From positions 1-25,629 of the forward strand of contig JBHHYN010000028.1 of the NCBI GenBank assembly GCA_046757565.1: a stretch of 25,629 nucleotides of DNA, written 5' to 3'. Under the pieces are notes generated by a model, which did not search any database, was not told the origin of the DNA, and was given only the letters and a program-made list of their open reading frames with translations. The translations under genes were made by a program, and so were the position numbers. The DNA comes from JBHHYN01 sp046757565. GTDB lineage: Bacteria; Pseudomonadota; Gammaproteobacteria; Eutrophobiales; Eutrophobiaceae. This document shows, one piece after another, positions 16,183-23,462 of the stretch (its first letter is position 1; every line of letters begins with the position of its first letter).

Positions 16183-16671
16183 CTAACTTTTTAATAAATA
16201 CGCAATTATTTGTATCAACATCGCGCTGAATAGGCCCGCCAGGGCATCATCCAGCATAATACCGGCGCCCCCCTTTACCTCCCTGTCAAGCCATTGAATC
16301 GGCCACGGTTTCCATATATCGAACAGCCGGAACAGACAAAAACCAAGCACTATCCAACCCCAACCCCGGGGCGCCAGTGTCATGCTCAACAGATATCCGA
16401 TAATCTCATCCCAGACAATGGCAGGGTGATCAGGCAGTCCCAGGGCGTCTGCGGTCCGGCCGCAAAGCCAGATACCCGACAAAAACAGAACCGCGACCAG
16501 ACCCAGATAATAGGGCCACTGCAGTGACTGCACCGGTAGATAAATGAGCACTCCCACCAGGGTCCCGGCGGTGCCGGGTAATTTCGGAGTAAACCCCGCG
16601 CCAAATCCAAGAGAAAGAAAATGAATTGGGTCTAATAATAATTTAGAGGATAACTCATTATTCTCTGACAT
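16183..16671 (-). CDS. pgpA: Phosphatidylglycerophosphatase A
   Basis: PgpA removes phosphate from phosphatidylglycerol phosphate at the inner membrane. The 162 residues show the family pattern: GFGAGFTPKLPGTAGTL near the N-terminus, VWDEIIGYLLSM, FRLFDIWKPWPI and GGAGIMLDDALAGLFSAM. Four hydrophobic segments are visible (about 33-50, 55-70, 100-115 and 140-160). The usual partner thiL is not next to it. Instead an inverted-repeat end (16690-16715) lies 19 bases upstream of the ATG, within what should be its leader. No clear ribosome-binding site precedes the ATG (CTCTCTTTTTCTGTCT), so translation start and promoter may have been altered by the insertion. Confidence 0.94.
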   Translation of the reverse strand: MSENNELSSKLLLDPIHFLSLGFGAGFTPKLPGTAGTLVGVLIYLPVQSLQWPYYLGLVAVLFLSGIWLCGRTADALGLPDHPAIVWDEIIGYLLSMTLAPRGWGWIVLGFCLFRLFDIWKPWPIQWLDREVKGGAGIMLDDALAGLFSAMLIQIIAYLLKS

Positions 16672-16689
16672 AGACAGAAAAAGAGAGGG

Positions 16690-16715
16690 GTCAGGTTCGT
16701 TGTATAATATTCAAA
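16690..16715 (+). repeat. Left inverted repeat of the molbindin-tag cassette
   Basis: This 26-base end begins GTCAGGTTCGTTGTA and closes with ATTCAAA. Its reverse complement is at 17656-17681 with 23 of 26 identical positions. The GTCAGG end faces outward at both sides, so the pair bounds a 992-base segment. Confidence 0.8.
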
Positions 16716-16764
16716 ATGATCCCTTATGGCGTTACTTTACAGACCCCTTATTTACCTTTCTCGA

Positions 16765-16974
16765 TTATTCCTTTACCAGCATCACGCTGACTGCTTTGAC
16801 AACCACCTTGACCTGATCTCCCACTTTGATATTCAGATCGTCCAGCGTATCCAGTGTCATCACGGAACTCATCGAGGAATTTGCTGGAATTTCAAGGTCG
16901 ACCTGGCTCATTACGGTCCCACGTTTGATTTCCCTGACAGTTCCCGCTAACTGATTTCTTGCACCATATTTCAT
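16765..16974 (-). CDS. mop: Molbindin-like molybdate/tungstate-binding protein (TOBE/Mop domain)
   Basis: This is a 69-residue single Mop domain. Molbindins form hexamers that bind molybdate or tungstate oxyanions in the cytoplasm. The sequence MKYGARNQLAGTVREIKRGT, then VMSQVDLEIP, and VGDQVKVVVKAVSVMLVK near the end match the family start SARNQLKGTV and the terminal strand motif closely. A very good ribosome-binding site, AGGAGGGG, lies five bases before the ATG. It follows tag by 30 bases on the same strand, and both lie between the 26-base inverted repeats. No molybdate transporter (modABC) is in the window, so its partners are elsewhere. Confidence 0.9.
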   Translation of the reverse strand: MKYGARNQLAGTVREIKRGTVMSQVDLEIPANSSMSSVMTLDTLDDLNIKVGDQVKVVVKAVSVMLVKE

Positions 16975-17004
16975 CGTTACCCCTCCTGTGACACTCTGTG
17001 TTAA

Positions 17005-17580
17005 TCACTTTTTGCCAAGATTACCTATTTCATTATAGCGAAAACAATCCACCATATGATCATTCACCATCCCGGTAGCCTGCATGTGGGCATAAACTAT
17101 GGTGGATCCAACAAAGTTGAAACCACGTTTTTTCATATCTTTTGATATTTGGTCAGACAGGTCCGTATTTGCCGGCAGCTCTTTCATGCTTTTGAAGCAA
17201 TTCTGGACAGGGCGATTATCAACAAACTGCCAGATATATTTATTGAAGGTCCCGAATTCTTCCCTTATTTTGATAAATGCCCTGGCATTTCGAACAACAG
17301 AACGAATCTTAAGGTTGTTACGGATAATACCAGGATGTTTGAGTAGCCATTTTACCCTGCTTTCGTCATAGAGGGCGATTTTATTGAAGTCGAATTTATC
17401 GAAGGCATCGCGGTAGGCCGACCGTTTCCTTAATACTGTAATCCAGCTTAATCCTGCCTGAGCACCTTCGAGGACCAGAAACTCAAACAGTTTACGATCT
17501 CGATGAACCGGCACTCCCCATTCCCTGTCATGATAACGGATATAAACCGGGTTGACGCCTGCCCATTTACAGCGCTGCAT
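17005..17580 (-). CDS. tag: DNA-3-methyladenine glycosylase I
   Basis: Tag removes 3-methyladenine from alkylated DNA as the first step of base excision repair. The 191 residues keep the zinc ligands at the E. coli positions: Cys4, His17 (RYHDREWGVP), His175 and Cys179 (MVNDHMVDCFRY). Glu38 in FLVLEGAQAGLSW is the conserved pocket residue, followed by the WITVLRKRSAYRDAFDKFDF segment. KRGFNFVGSTIVYAHMQATG near the end is also typical. It is transcribed ahead of the molbindin gene inside the inverted-repeat cassette. No ada or alkB is nearby. AT-rich codons are more frequent here than in the neighbouring metabolic genes, in keeping with acquisition by transfer, though I could not compute this. 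Confidence 0.95.
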   Translation of the reverse strand: MQRCKWAGVNPVYIRYHDREWGVPVHRDRKLFEFLVLEGAQAGLSWITVLRKRSAYRDAFDKFDFNKIALYDESRVKWLLKHPGIIRNNLKIRSVVRNARAFIKIREEFGTFNKYIWQFVDNRPVQNCFKSMKELPANTDLSDQISKDMKKRGFNFVGSTIVYAHMQATGMVNDHMVDCFRYNEIGNLGKK

Positions 17581-17655
17581 ACTAATGAATTAAAGTTTAA
17601 AAAAATGGACACCCATCAGCCGTCTCCAGCCAAGCGATATTGAGTTCATGAATTA

Positions 17656-17681
17656 TTTGAATTTGGTACAACGAACCTGAC
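17656..17681 (-). repeat. Right inverted repeat of the molbindin-tag cassette
   Basis: This is the complement of the left end at 16690-16715. On the minus strand it reads GTCAGGTTCGTTGTA, a short variable part, then ATTCAAA. It begins eight bases before the stop codon of the TauE-like gene. No target-site duplication is apparent outside the two ends. Confidence 0.8.
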
Positions 17682-17688
17682 ACTATTA

Positions 17689-18681
17689 TTAGCTACTATA
17701 TACATTATACAGGACAAAGGCAGCAACCATCGTATAGGCGGTCATCATGAGTTTCAAAAGTATGTGATCGCTAAGCCGGCTATTGATGATCGACCCGATC
17801 TGGCCTCCTATAATTACTACGGGAGCCAGGATAAACGCAATTTTCCATGGAATCACAATCTTTTCAGCGTGGATAAACGAAAGATCGCCAAAAAGCACTA
17901 TTAGATTGGTGCATAGTGCCGACAGAATTGTGAGGTGTAGAACCAGCGCACTGGTGCCCGTCGCGATCTTGACCGGGACTCTTTTCCGGATTGTGAGGAA
18001 AGTGTTCGATATCTCCCCGATGGCTACACCGATAAATCCACCAAGTATGCCGGCGTTGGAGACAATTAAACGATCCATCCACGAGAACGTGATAGTATGG
18101 CTGAGATCCGGCCGGCCGGCACCTGCTGCGTCTCCTTTAGATAGCAGGTCGACTGCTTCAGGTGGCGTAGTGAGCGCAGCTATCTCCTGTAACACCTCAT
18201 CTTCATCATCCTCCAGATCACCCATCCGCATGGCGGCGATGGAGTCACCACATAGCAGACAGGTGTGGCGTACGTCGTGCCTGTAAGCCCGGAAGATAAT
18301 TGCGGCGAGTATCAGGAGTACTATGCCAAAAATAATGAGTAGCCCCGACCCCGGTATGAAAAATGCAACAATGCGTGCGACTACTGCGAGCGGTACTGTA
18401 ATCATTAAAATACGTAACCCGAGTTTCAGGTCAACCTGTTTCCGAAACCAATAGCCCAGTACGCTGCTGGTATAACCGAAGAATTCGACGGTAATCGCCA
18501 ATCCGATTGCCTCATTGGGAGTCATATCTGGAAAATTTCCAACAATGCGCGGAAACATAAAGACAAATGCCGGAACAAACAACACGGCTGCCTCCATTGC
18601 CAGGGTACAGACAAAAATACAGATAGTCAGGGAAATAGCGATAAAAATCGCTAAATCAAAAAATTCAAATCCAAATATCAT
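17689..18681 (-). CDS. TauE/SafE-family membrane permease with a large cytoplasmic loop
   Basis: This is a member of the sulfite exporter TauE/SafE family (substrates in known members include sulfite, sulfoacetate and other small anions). The 330 residues have two hydrophobic halves (about 5-130 and 203-330). The second half carries GGFIGVAIGEISNTFL and GGQIGSIINSRLSDHILLKL, which match the family repeat. Between the halves lies an unusual soluble loop (about 131-200) with a CLLC pair at 141-144 and an acidic run (DLEDDEDE, 155-162). I prefer the ATG at 18681 because AGAGGA lies seven bases upstream; the TTG at 18684 is too close to that site. The transported compound cannot be read from the sequence. 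Confidence 0.88.
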   Translation of the reverse strand: MIFGFEFFDLAIFIAISLTICIFVCTLAMEAAVLFVPAFVFMFPRIVGNFPDMTPNEAIGLAITVEFFGYTSSVLGYWFRKQVDLKLGLRILMITVPLAVVARIVAFFIPGSGLLIIFGIVLLILAAIIFRAYRHDVRHTCLLCGDSIAAMRMGDLEDDEDEVLQEIAALTTPPEAVDLLSKGDAAGAGRPDLSHTITFSWMDRLIVSNAGILGGFIGVAIGEISNTFLTIRKRVPVKIATGTSALVLHLTILSALCTNLIVLFGDLSFIHAEKIVIPWKIAFILAPVVIIGGQIGSIINSRLSDHILLKLMMTAYTMVAAFVLYNVYSS

Positions 18682-18772
18682 CAATTATCCTCTATTTAAT
18701 CGACACAGGAATATTCATACAGGTCGCAATTTGTGCAAACGACAGGTTAAATTCGGTACCTGGTATGGGTGC

Positions 18773-18808
18773 AAAAAGGGGCTTGCTGTTTAACAGTAAA
18801 ACCGGCCC
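18773..18808 (-). terminator. Weak terminator-like hairpin downstream of the DUF3179 operon
   Basis: On the minus strand GGGCC is followed by the small inverted repeat CTGTT-A-AACAG, then GCCCC and TTTTT. The outer stem is short and the structure is 310 bases past the DUF3179 stop, so it is only a candidate. Confidence 0.25.
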
Positions 18809-18934
18809 TTCTCAATTAAGCATAAAAAAACTTGATTTTATTCGACTATCGGAGTCCGGCCTGTCCGGGTAATATTACTTGAACTGCGCCTAATCTACAC
18901 CAAAAAATGAAAATATCCGGTATTACTCTCACAA

Positions 18935-19017
18935 GCCAGGCCAGCCTGGCCTCTCGGCCAGGCGGAGAGATGAAATGACACGGCCAGGATTATATGCCAT
19001 CAATCAAACCTGGCCGT
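18935..19017. repeat. Cluster of GGCCAGG/CCTGGCC palindromes
   Basis: Three hairpins are packed into 83 bases: GCCAGG-CCAG-CCTGGC (18935-18950); the overlapping CTGGCC-TCTC-GGCCAG (18946-18961); and a 9-base perfect pair, ACGGCCAGG (18980-18988) with CCTGGCCGT (19009-19017). The first two are mutually exclusive. No T-run follows on either strand. Confidence 0.85.
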
Positions 19018-19121
19018 TCGGGGACAATGCCAGTAATATACTATTAACGTGATAATTCCGGGACAGGATTTAACGCCCGCCGAGGCGCCGTTATGCGCCA
19101 CACACATACCAGGTAGTATAT

Positions 19122-20360
19122 TTATGTAGCCATACTCACCTTGGTATTATTTTTGAACAGCGCCCAGCTGAACCAGAAAATCTTGTTGTAATGCGGAATT
19201 CCCTGGAGGGTCTGCCCGGAATAACTGCCATCTTTTGCCGTGCCGGTGATATCCCAGTGACTGCCGGATTGCTTGTCCACAGCTATCGCCCCAGGGGAGG
19301 AGGCATCAGCAGAGACCGCTTCAAATTCCAGCACCGAACCTTCAATATTCCTGGAATAGATGGCGCCAATATCACGCTTTGTATCATACAAAACGACGAT
19401 GGGCTCACCGCCGACCGTGTCATTATGCACCGGGTGATCACGCAGGAAAGAGGTCGGATAGGCACAGGTATCCCCATTTAACTCCACCCCGTACACAAAT
19501 GACATGGCCGGTAAACGGGTGTCCAGTTTGCCTTGTATGCGATGCCAGGGTTTACTACGGCGCGCCAGTTTATGGATCGGGATCATCATGCTCAACATTA
19601 ACCCCACCATCTTGTCACGCAGGCTCTTGGCAGGCGCATAATAGAGTTTGGTATCCGGATGCAGTTCCTTCCACTCTTTCCAGGTCGTCATCACGGTAGG
19701 CAGAAAATCAAGCTGCTCGCCCTTATCCGGGCCATGAATGACCTTGCCGTCCAACTGCTGGATGAAGTTCCCCGTTTTCAGATCACGGTAAATGATATTA
19801 TTGTTATAAGCGGTGACGCATCCCAGATTCATCGGTTTATTCTTGATTTCATTTTTAAAGGCCATGCCGCTATTACACAGGATACAGTAGGAGATCGTCA
19901 CAGGCGTGCCGCCAACCGTATCCGTATAGAAATGCGGTCTTGAGATAGCGTCGCGGGAGTAGGCCCGCACCTCACCACCATGGACAAGACCGATGACCAC
20001 CTCATCCTGTTTAATGACCTTGTCACCCTCCTCAGGCGTCATGATTTTCGGATCCTGAGGTGGTGTCATCACATAAGGAACATAGCCGCTCCAGAACATA
20101 AACGCCAGCACGCCGATGCTGATCAGCGCCGTCCACAGCCAGGCCTTATCGGCATAGTCCATCACTCCCCTTCCCAACAGGACAGCGAAACAGATGATGC
20201 CGATTGTCCAGAGGATGTGACGATTCAGAAAGATCTTCAGCTGTGTGTCACGTGAAAAATTTACGATATCAATGGTCATGGGCGAAAATGGTAAAAAGAT
20301 AACAAGAATTGATACCATCGCCACTGCATATAAAATGAGATCCAGGTATTGAGTAACCAT
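19122..20360 (-). CDS. DUF3179 domain-containing membrane protein
   Basis: This 412-residue protein has three N-terminal membrane segments (about 5-25, 47-64 and 74-96) followed by a DUF3179 domain whose biochemical role is unknown. The domain hallmarks are a histidine in SRPHFYTDTVGG (His143), the cysteine pair YCILCNSGMAF (Cys159, Cys162) and QLDGKVIHGPDKGEQLDFLP. A second DTVGGEPIVVLYD near 320-335 suggests internal duplication. The cysteine pair suggests metal or redox chemistry, but this is inference. Its ATG lies 13 bases after the stop of the alpha/beta hydrolase gene, with GGGGGTAAGAG between as the ribosome-binding site, so the two are translated from one message. Confidence 0.87.
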   Translation of the reverse strand: MVTQYLDLILYAVAMVSILVIFLPFSPMTIDIVNFSRDTQLKIFLNRHILWTIGIICFAVLLGRGVMDYADKAWLWTALISIGVLAFMFWSGYVPYVMTPPQDPKIMTPEEGDKVIKQDEVVIGLVHGGEVRAYSRDAISRPHFYTDTVGGTPVTISYCILCNSGMAFKNEIKNKPMNLGCVTAYNNNIIYRDLKTGNFIQQLDGKVIHGPDKGEQLDFLPTVMTTWKEWKELHPDTKLYYAPAKSLRDKMVGLMLSMMIPIHKLARRSKPWHRIQGKLDTRLPAMSFVYGVELNGDTCAYPTSFLRDHPVHNDTVGGEPIVVLYDTKRDIGAIYSRNIEGSVLEFEAVSADASSPGAIAVDKQSGSHWDITGTAKDGSYSGQTLQGIPHYNKIFWFSWALFKNNTKVSMAT

Positions 20361-20373
20361 ATCTCTTACCCCC

Positions 20374-21645
20374 TTAGCTTATGTTGTAGATAGTACGCAG
20401 GTCATCGATCATCTGTTTTTCGTCACCCTTCCAGATGCCTTGATGGCCAAGATTTATATCCGCCATCTGCTCGCGCCCCACCACACGCCGTATAAAATTA
20501 ACGATGGTGTCCGCGACATAGAGCGGATTATCCGTATGTGCAAAGTGTCCTGCACGCGGGACATAGTTAATGGTAACGTCGTCCGTCCCCAGCACATGGG
20601 CAAACCGTTGTGTCTGGGCCGCCGGCATCATGGTGTCGTACTCACCCCACATGATCAGGGTCGGCACCGTGATCCTGTCGTATTGGACGCCCATGGGCTG
20701 TTTGTCCGGATGATAGGGCAGTAACAGGGCCGGACTGAGTGCCGCAGAACGATCGGCAAGCACCCGCAGATTATGCAGATTCAACAGTGCTGTGGTTGAA
20801 CGAAAGATATCGCTAACACCGTCACCGTTACGGTTTCGCTCGTAATCCTGATCCACGTAGGGAAAGGTCAACAGGCGGATTTTATATTGATTATAAACGG
20901 CCGGATTCCATACCATGGTTTTCAGGATCTGCACGAGGGTCTGATCGAAAGCGGCAAACAACATGGCGAACTGGGCATCACCCTCAGGTGTGTTCGGCAC
21001 CATTGCTGCCCGGCCTATCGCCTGGATCTCGTTGACTGGATAGCCGTCAAACGCAATGGCGTCGGATTGTATGAAGGCCAGCAGGCGATCATTATGCCTG
21101 GCCGCATAATGCGAAGTAATGCCACAGCCCCAGTCATCGGCTATCAATACGAATTTCCTGCCTGGATATTCGTGTTGCATGAGCTTCTCCACATAATCGA
21201 CATCGTTGACCCAGTCCCACTGGGTCGGCCTGCCCTGGGGAATAGCCACATCGACGCTGGCGCCGATCTTCTCGCCATACCTGCGTGGCTGGCTGCTCTC
21301 GCCCATGCCGAGCATGTCGATGGCAATGGTTTCACAAAACGGCGAAAGCAACCGCTGTACCTCTTCCCACTGGGCACGGTTACAGGGAACGCCATGGATG
21401 AGCAGAACCAGAGGCCCTTTATCTCCCTGTTTGGTATAGGCGATCTCAAACTCGTCGCTCCACTCGGTTTCGGTGCTCTGTGCCCCTCCCACCTGTAGCA
21501 AACCTTCCGTTGGCGCCTTGTATTTGAATTTGCCATAGGTTACTGCACCGCCGTCCCGGTAGATGGACAGATCCACATCATTGCCGGCAGCGCGCACAGG
21601 GGGGTGACTCAGGGCGGCATACATACTCGGTACTGCATCAGACAT
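20374..21645 (-). CDS. Alpha/beta hydrolase, haloalkane dehalogenase/epoxide hydrolase-like
   Basis: This 423-residue alpha/beta-fold hydrolase has an aspartate nucleophile. The oxyanion-side motif is IHGVPCNRAQW (HGxP at 84-87, Trp93) and the nucleophile elbow reads IADDWGCGI (Asp171 before Trp-Gly). The acid is Asp337 in MWGEYDTMMP and the base His367 in RAGHFAH. An Asp before Trp-Gly is the pattern of haloalkane dehalogenases and related epoxide hydrolases, not of serine esterases. It is longer than typical dehalogenases (about 300): residues 1-75 are an extra N-terminal region without a signal peptide, and the cap area (about 195-310) is large. SD AGAGGAG lies ten bases before the ATG. 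It sits between the FadL-like and DUF3179 genes. The substrate is unknown. Confidence 0.85.
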   Translation of the reverse strand: MSDAVPSMYAALSHPPVRAAGNDVDLSIYRDGGAVTYGKFKYKAPTEGLLQVGGAQSTETEWSDEFEIAYTKQGDKGPLVLLIHGVPCNRAQWEEVQRLLSPFCETIAIDMLGMGESSQPRRYGEKIGASVDVAIPQGRPTQWDWVNDVDYVEKLMQHEYPGRKFVLIADDWGCGITSHYAARHNDRLLAFIQSDAIAFDGYPVNEIQAIGRAAMVPNTPEGDAQFAMLFAAFDQTLVQILKTMVWNPAVYNQYKIRLLTFPYVDQDYERNRNGDGVSDIFRSTTALLNLHNLRVLADRSAALSPALLLPYHPDKQPMGVQYDRITVPTLIMWGEYDTMMPAAQTQRFAHVLGTDDVTINYVPRAGHFAHTDNPLYVADTIVNFIRRVVGREQMADINLGHQGIWKGDEKQMIDDLRTIYNIS

Positions 21646-21762
21646 ACTGCTTTAACTCCTCTAAAAAGACAAAGACGATAACGGATTAACGTGTGCTTTG
21701 CCGACGAGACAGCCGGGAAAACATGCACTCTCCTCTCCATTCAGAAGATCCATTCAGACCCC

Positions 21763-23082
21763 CTAAAATTGCCAGGTCAGGCCCATACCCGCGGTAAAAA
21801 GCGTGCCATCGTTATGAAAAGGGCCAAAATTCGCTTCACCGTCGAAGGCATAGGAGGTATTGACATCGAGGCGGATGTTTGTAGTGGGGATGTCATAACC
21901 CAGGCCGATGGAGACGCTCTGCTGCCAATGGCCATCGGCAATCGTTGCCTGCGCCAGTTGCAGAAAAGGCCTCGTTACCGGTATAGATGGCGGGTTGGTA
22001 GGGCCGGGCGGGAGCGCTGGGGAAAACATGGGATTTTTTACAAGCGTGACTTTTCCAAAGGAATCAAAGGGCTTGATGTCCGATGAGTTCTTGCCGATCT
22101 TGGTGTTAAAGGTATAGCCGGTGCGCAGGTAGACATTACCGATGGGCGTCGCCAGTTTGTGTTGAATCCCGCTAGAGAGGATATACTGGTCCTTCCAGAA
22201 CGAATTGTAACCGTTGGCGTCGTCCCAGTTCTTATAACGGAAATCCAGTTCGATTACGGTGTTTTTCAACAGGCCTTCGCTGGTGGCGATACCGAACTGC
22301 ACCTCACGCGGTTGCTCCAGTTCAATGGCGCTAAAGACATCGGGCGCGGTTTCAATCACATTCTGATAGTTGATACTGAGTTCCTCCTTGTAGGCAAGGC
22401 CGACGACAACCGGCCCATACTCAACCGTGGCGCCGACACTGCCGCCCAAGCCAAGTTCATGCACATTGGCGGTCGTCTCAGTGAGGCCGGCATTGAGCGA
22501 GGCGATGCCGACAGTGATCGCGCCGCCAACGCTGAGCCAGTCCGTCACCTGGTAGGCGGCCACCATGTTGCCGCCGAACAGGGCCAGATCGGCCACGAGA
22601 TTGGGCGCGTTGGTGACATCACGAAAATCCGATCCCAGTCCCGACACCCCGGTCAGGCCGATACCCGCTACCAGTCTCGGCGTAATCCGGTGAATCGCCG
22701 CTGCATGGGGCGCCACCAGTTCAGTCTCTCTGGAGGAACCGTTGAAGGGACCGGTGAGTGGGGCCATACTGGCTGGTACCCCTTCAATCAGGCTTGTAGG
22801 CCCGGCTGCGGAGGCCTGTAACCCCGGATCAGCGAAGGTGCCACCGATAATAAAGGCATTCGAGCCTTTTAACTGGGTCAGGGACGAAGGGTTGGCAAAC
22901 AGCATGGCGATTGGGTCCTGCGGCCGGGCGATACCGACGCCCTCCATGCCGCCTGCAGCCGGTGTCAGGGTTAAATCAAATTCAGAACCATGCGGTCCCG
23001 CCTGCGCCACCCCCCAGCATAAACTGAGCATAAACAGAGAGATGGCAGAGACTGCGGTAGAGACAAGACGTATCTTTTTCAT
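21763..23082 (-). CDS. FadL/OmpP1/TodX-family outer-membrane channel
   Basis: This is an outer-membrane beta-barrel of the family that admits long-chain fatty acids and aromatic or other hydrophobic compounds. The 439 residues start with a signal peptide (MKKIRLVSTAVSAISLFML, cleavage likely after AQA at 28). A FadL-like hatch segment follows: GGMEGVGIARPQDPIAMLFA, then NPSSLTQLKG, with the NPS motif. Alternating beta-strand patterns run to the C-terminus, which ends GMGLTWQF with a terminal Phe as expected for BAM-inserted barrels. SD GGGAGGAAG lies directly before the ATG. It is first in the operon; 117 bases separate it from the hydrolase. It probably takes up the hydrolase's hydrophobic substrate, but this is inference. 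Confidence 0.88.
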   Translation of the reverse strand: MKKIRLVSTAVSAISLFMLSLCWGVAQAGPHGSEFDLTLTPAAGGMEGVGIARPQDPIAMLFANPSSLTQLKGSNAFIIGGTFADPGLQASAAGPTSLIEGVPASMAPLTGPFNGSSRETELVAPHAAAIHRITPRLVAGIGLTGVSGLGSDFRDVTNAPNLVADLALFGGNMVAAYQVTDWLSVGGAITVGIASLNAGLTETTANVHELGLGGSVGATVEYGPVVVGLAYKEELSINYQNVIETAPDVFSAIELEQPREVQFGIATSEGLLKNTVIELDFRYKNWDDANGYNSFWKDQYILSSGIQHKLATPIGNVYLRTGYTFNTKIGKNSSDIKPFDSFGKVTLVKNPMFSPALPPGPTNPPSIPVTRPFLQLAQATIADGHWQQSVSIGLGYDIPTTNIRLDVNTSYAFDGEANFGPFHNDGTLFTAGMGLTWQF

Positions 23083-23196
23083 CGTTGCTTCCTCCCATAG
23101 CTTGGCTGATTATTCAGCGATGTTGAGAACTCCAAGGACTAATGAGTCGATTATAAGGAACGCTCCCCCACAGGAAGCTTTATATATTATTATATG

Positions 23197-23211
23197 TTGA
23201 GAAATGCTCAA
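23197..23211. promoter_or_regulatory. Candidate operator palindrome
   Basis: TTGAG-AAATG-CTCAA is a perfect 5-5-5 inverted repeat flanked by ATAT on both sides. It lies about 42 to 60 bases upstream of the TATAAT on the FadL side, a position suitable for an activator. Chance is not excluded in such AT-rich sequence. Confidence 0.35.
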
Positions 23212-23377
23212 ATATAGTCTTTAATAATCTATTATGAGTAGTAAAAGGTAACATTAACTGTATATTCCACATTTTTCTTGTTGTCAAGGCCATATCGACG
23301 AAAGAAATTAATATGACGATGAACTCATTTTTTTATTGCAAAATCATGACGGGATGCGCATGTAATTCAATTAATAC

Positions 23378-23406
23378 TTGATAAATTTACTTAGTTATTA
23401 TATGAA
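23378..23406 (+). promoter_or_regulatory. Candidate sigma70 promoter of the MEDS regulator gene
   Basis: TTGATA (23378-23383) and TATGAA (23401-23406) lie 17 bases apart. The -35 box matches at five of six positions and the -10 at four of six. The expected start near 23413 gives a leader of about 50 bases. Confidence 0.5.
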
Positions 23407-23462
23407 TAGGCACCTGAATTTACCCACGTCAACACCATGACACCCGCAAGGCGAATACCAGG

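Larger units (their letters stand above)
18682..19121. other. 440-base intergenic region between the TauE and DUF3179 genes
   Basis: No gene was found. The part next to the TauE gene (18690-18850) is AT-rich and must hold its promoter. It also contains a weak terminator-like structure on the minus strand and a dense cluster of GGCCAGG/CCTGGCC palindromes, listed separately. Confidence 0.6.
23083..23462. promoter_or_regulatory. AT-rich divergent control region between the FadL-like and MEDS genes
   Basis: This 380-base region has no gene. On the minus strand a perfect TATAAT (plus coordinates 23150-23155) lies about 68 bases upstream of the FadL-like ATG, but no -35 box stands at 16 to 18 bases (GCTTCC or similar), which suggests an activator-dependent promoter. 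A short palindrome, TTGAGAAATGCTCAA (23197-23211), lies upstream of it. The regulator's own promoter is listed separately. Confidence 0.5.

Noticed and set aside
16690..17681. Complete insertion sequence
   Set aside because: The segment has paired ends but no transposase; only tag and the molbindin are encoded, so it is reported as a cassette of unknown mobility.
22159..22821. 220-codon plus-strand frame opposite the FadL-like gene
   Set aside because: The minus strand encodes a full signal peptide, barrel pattern and terminal Phe; this frame is its antisense shadow.
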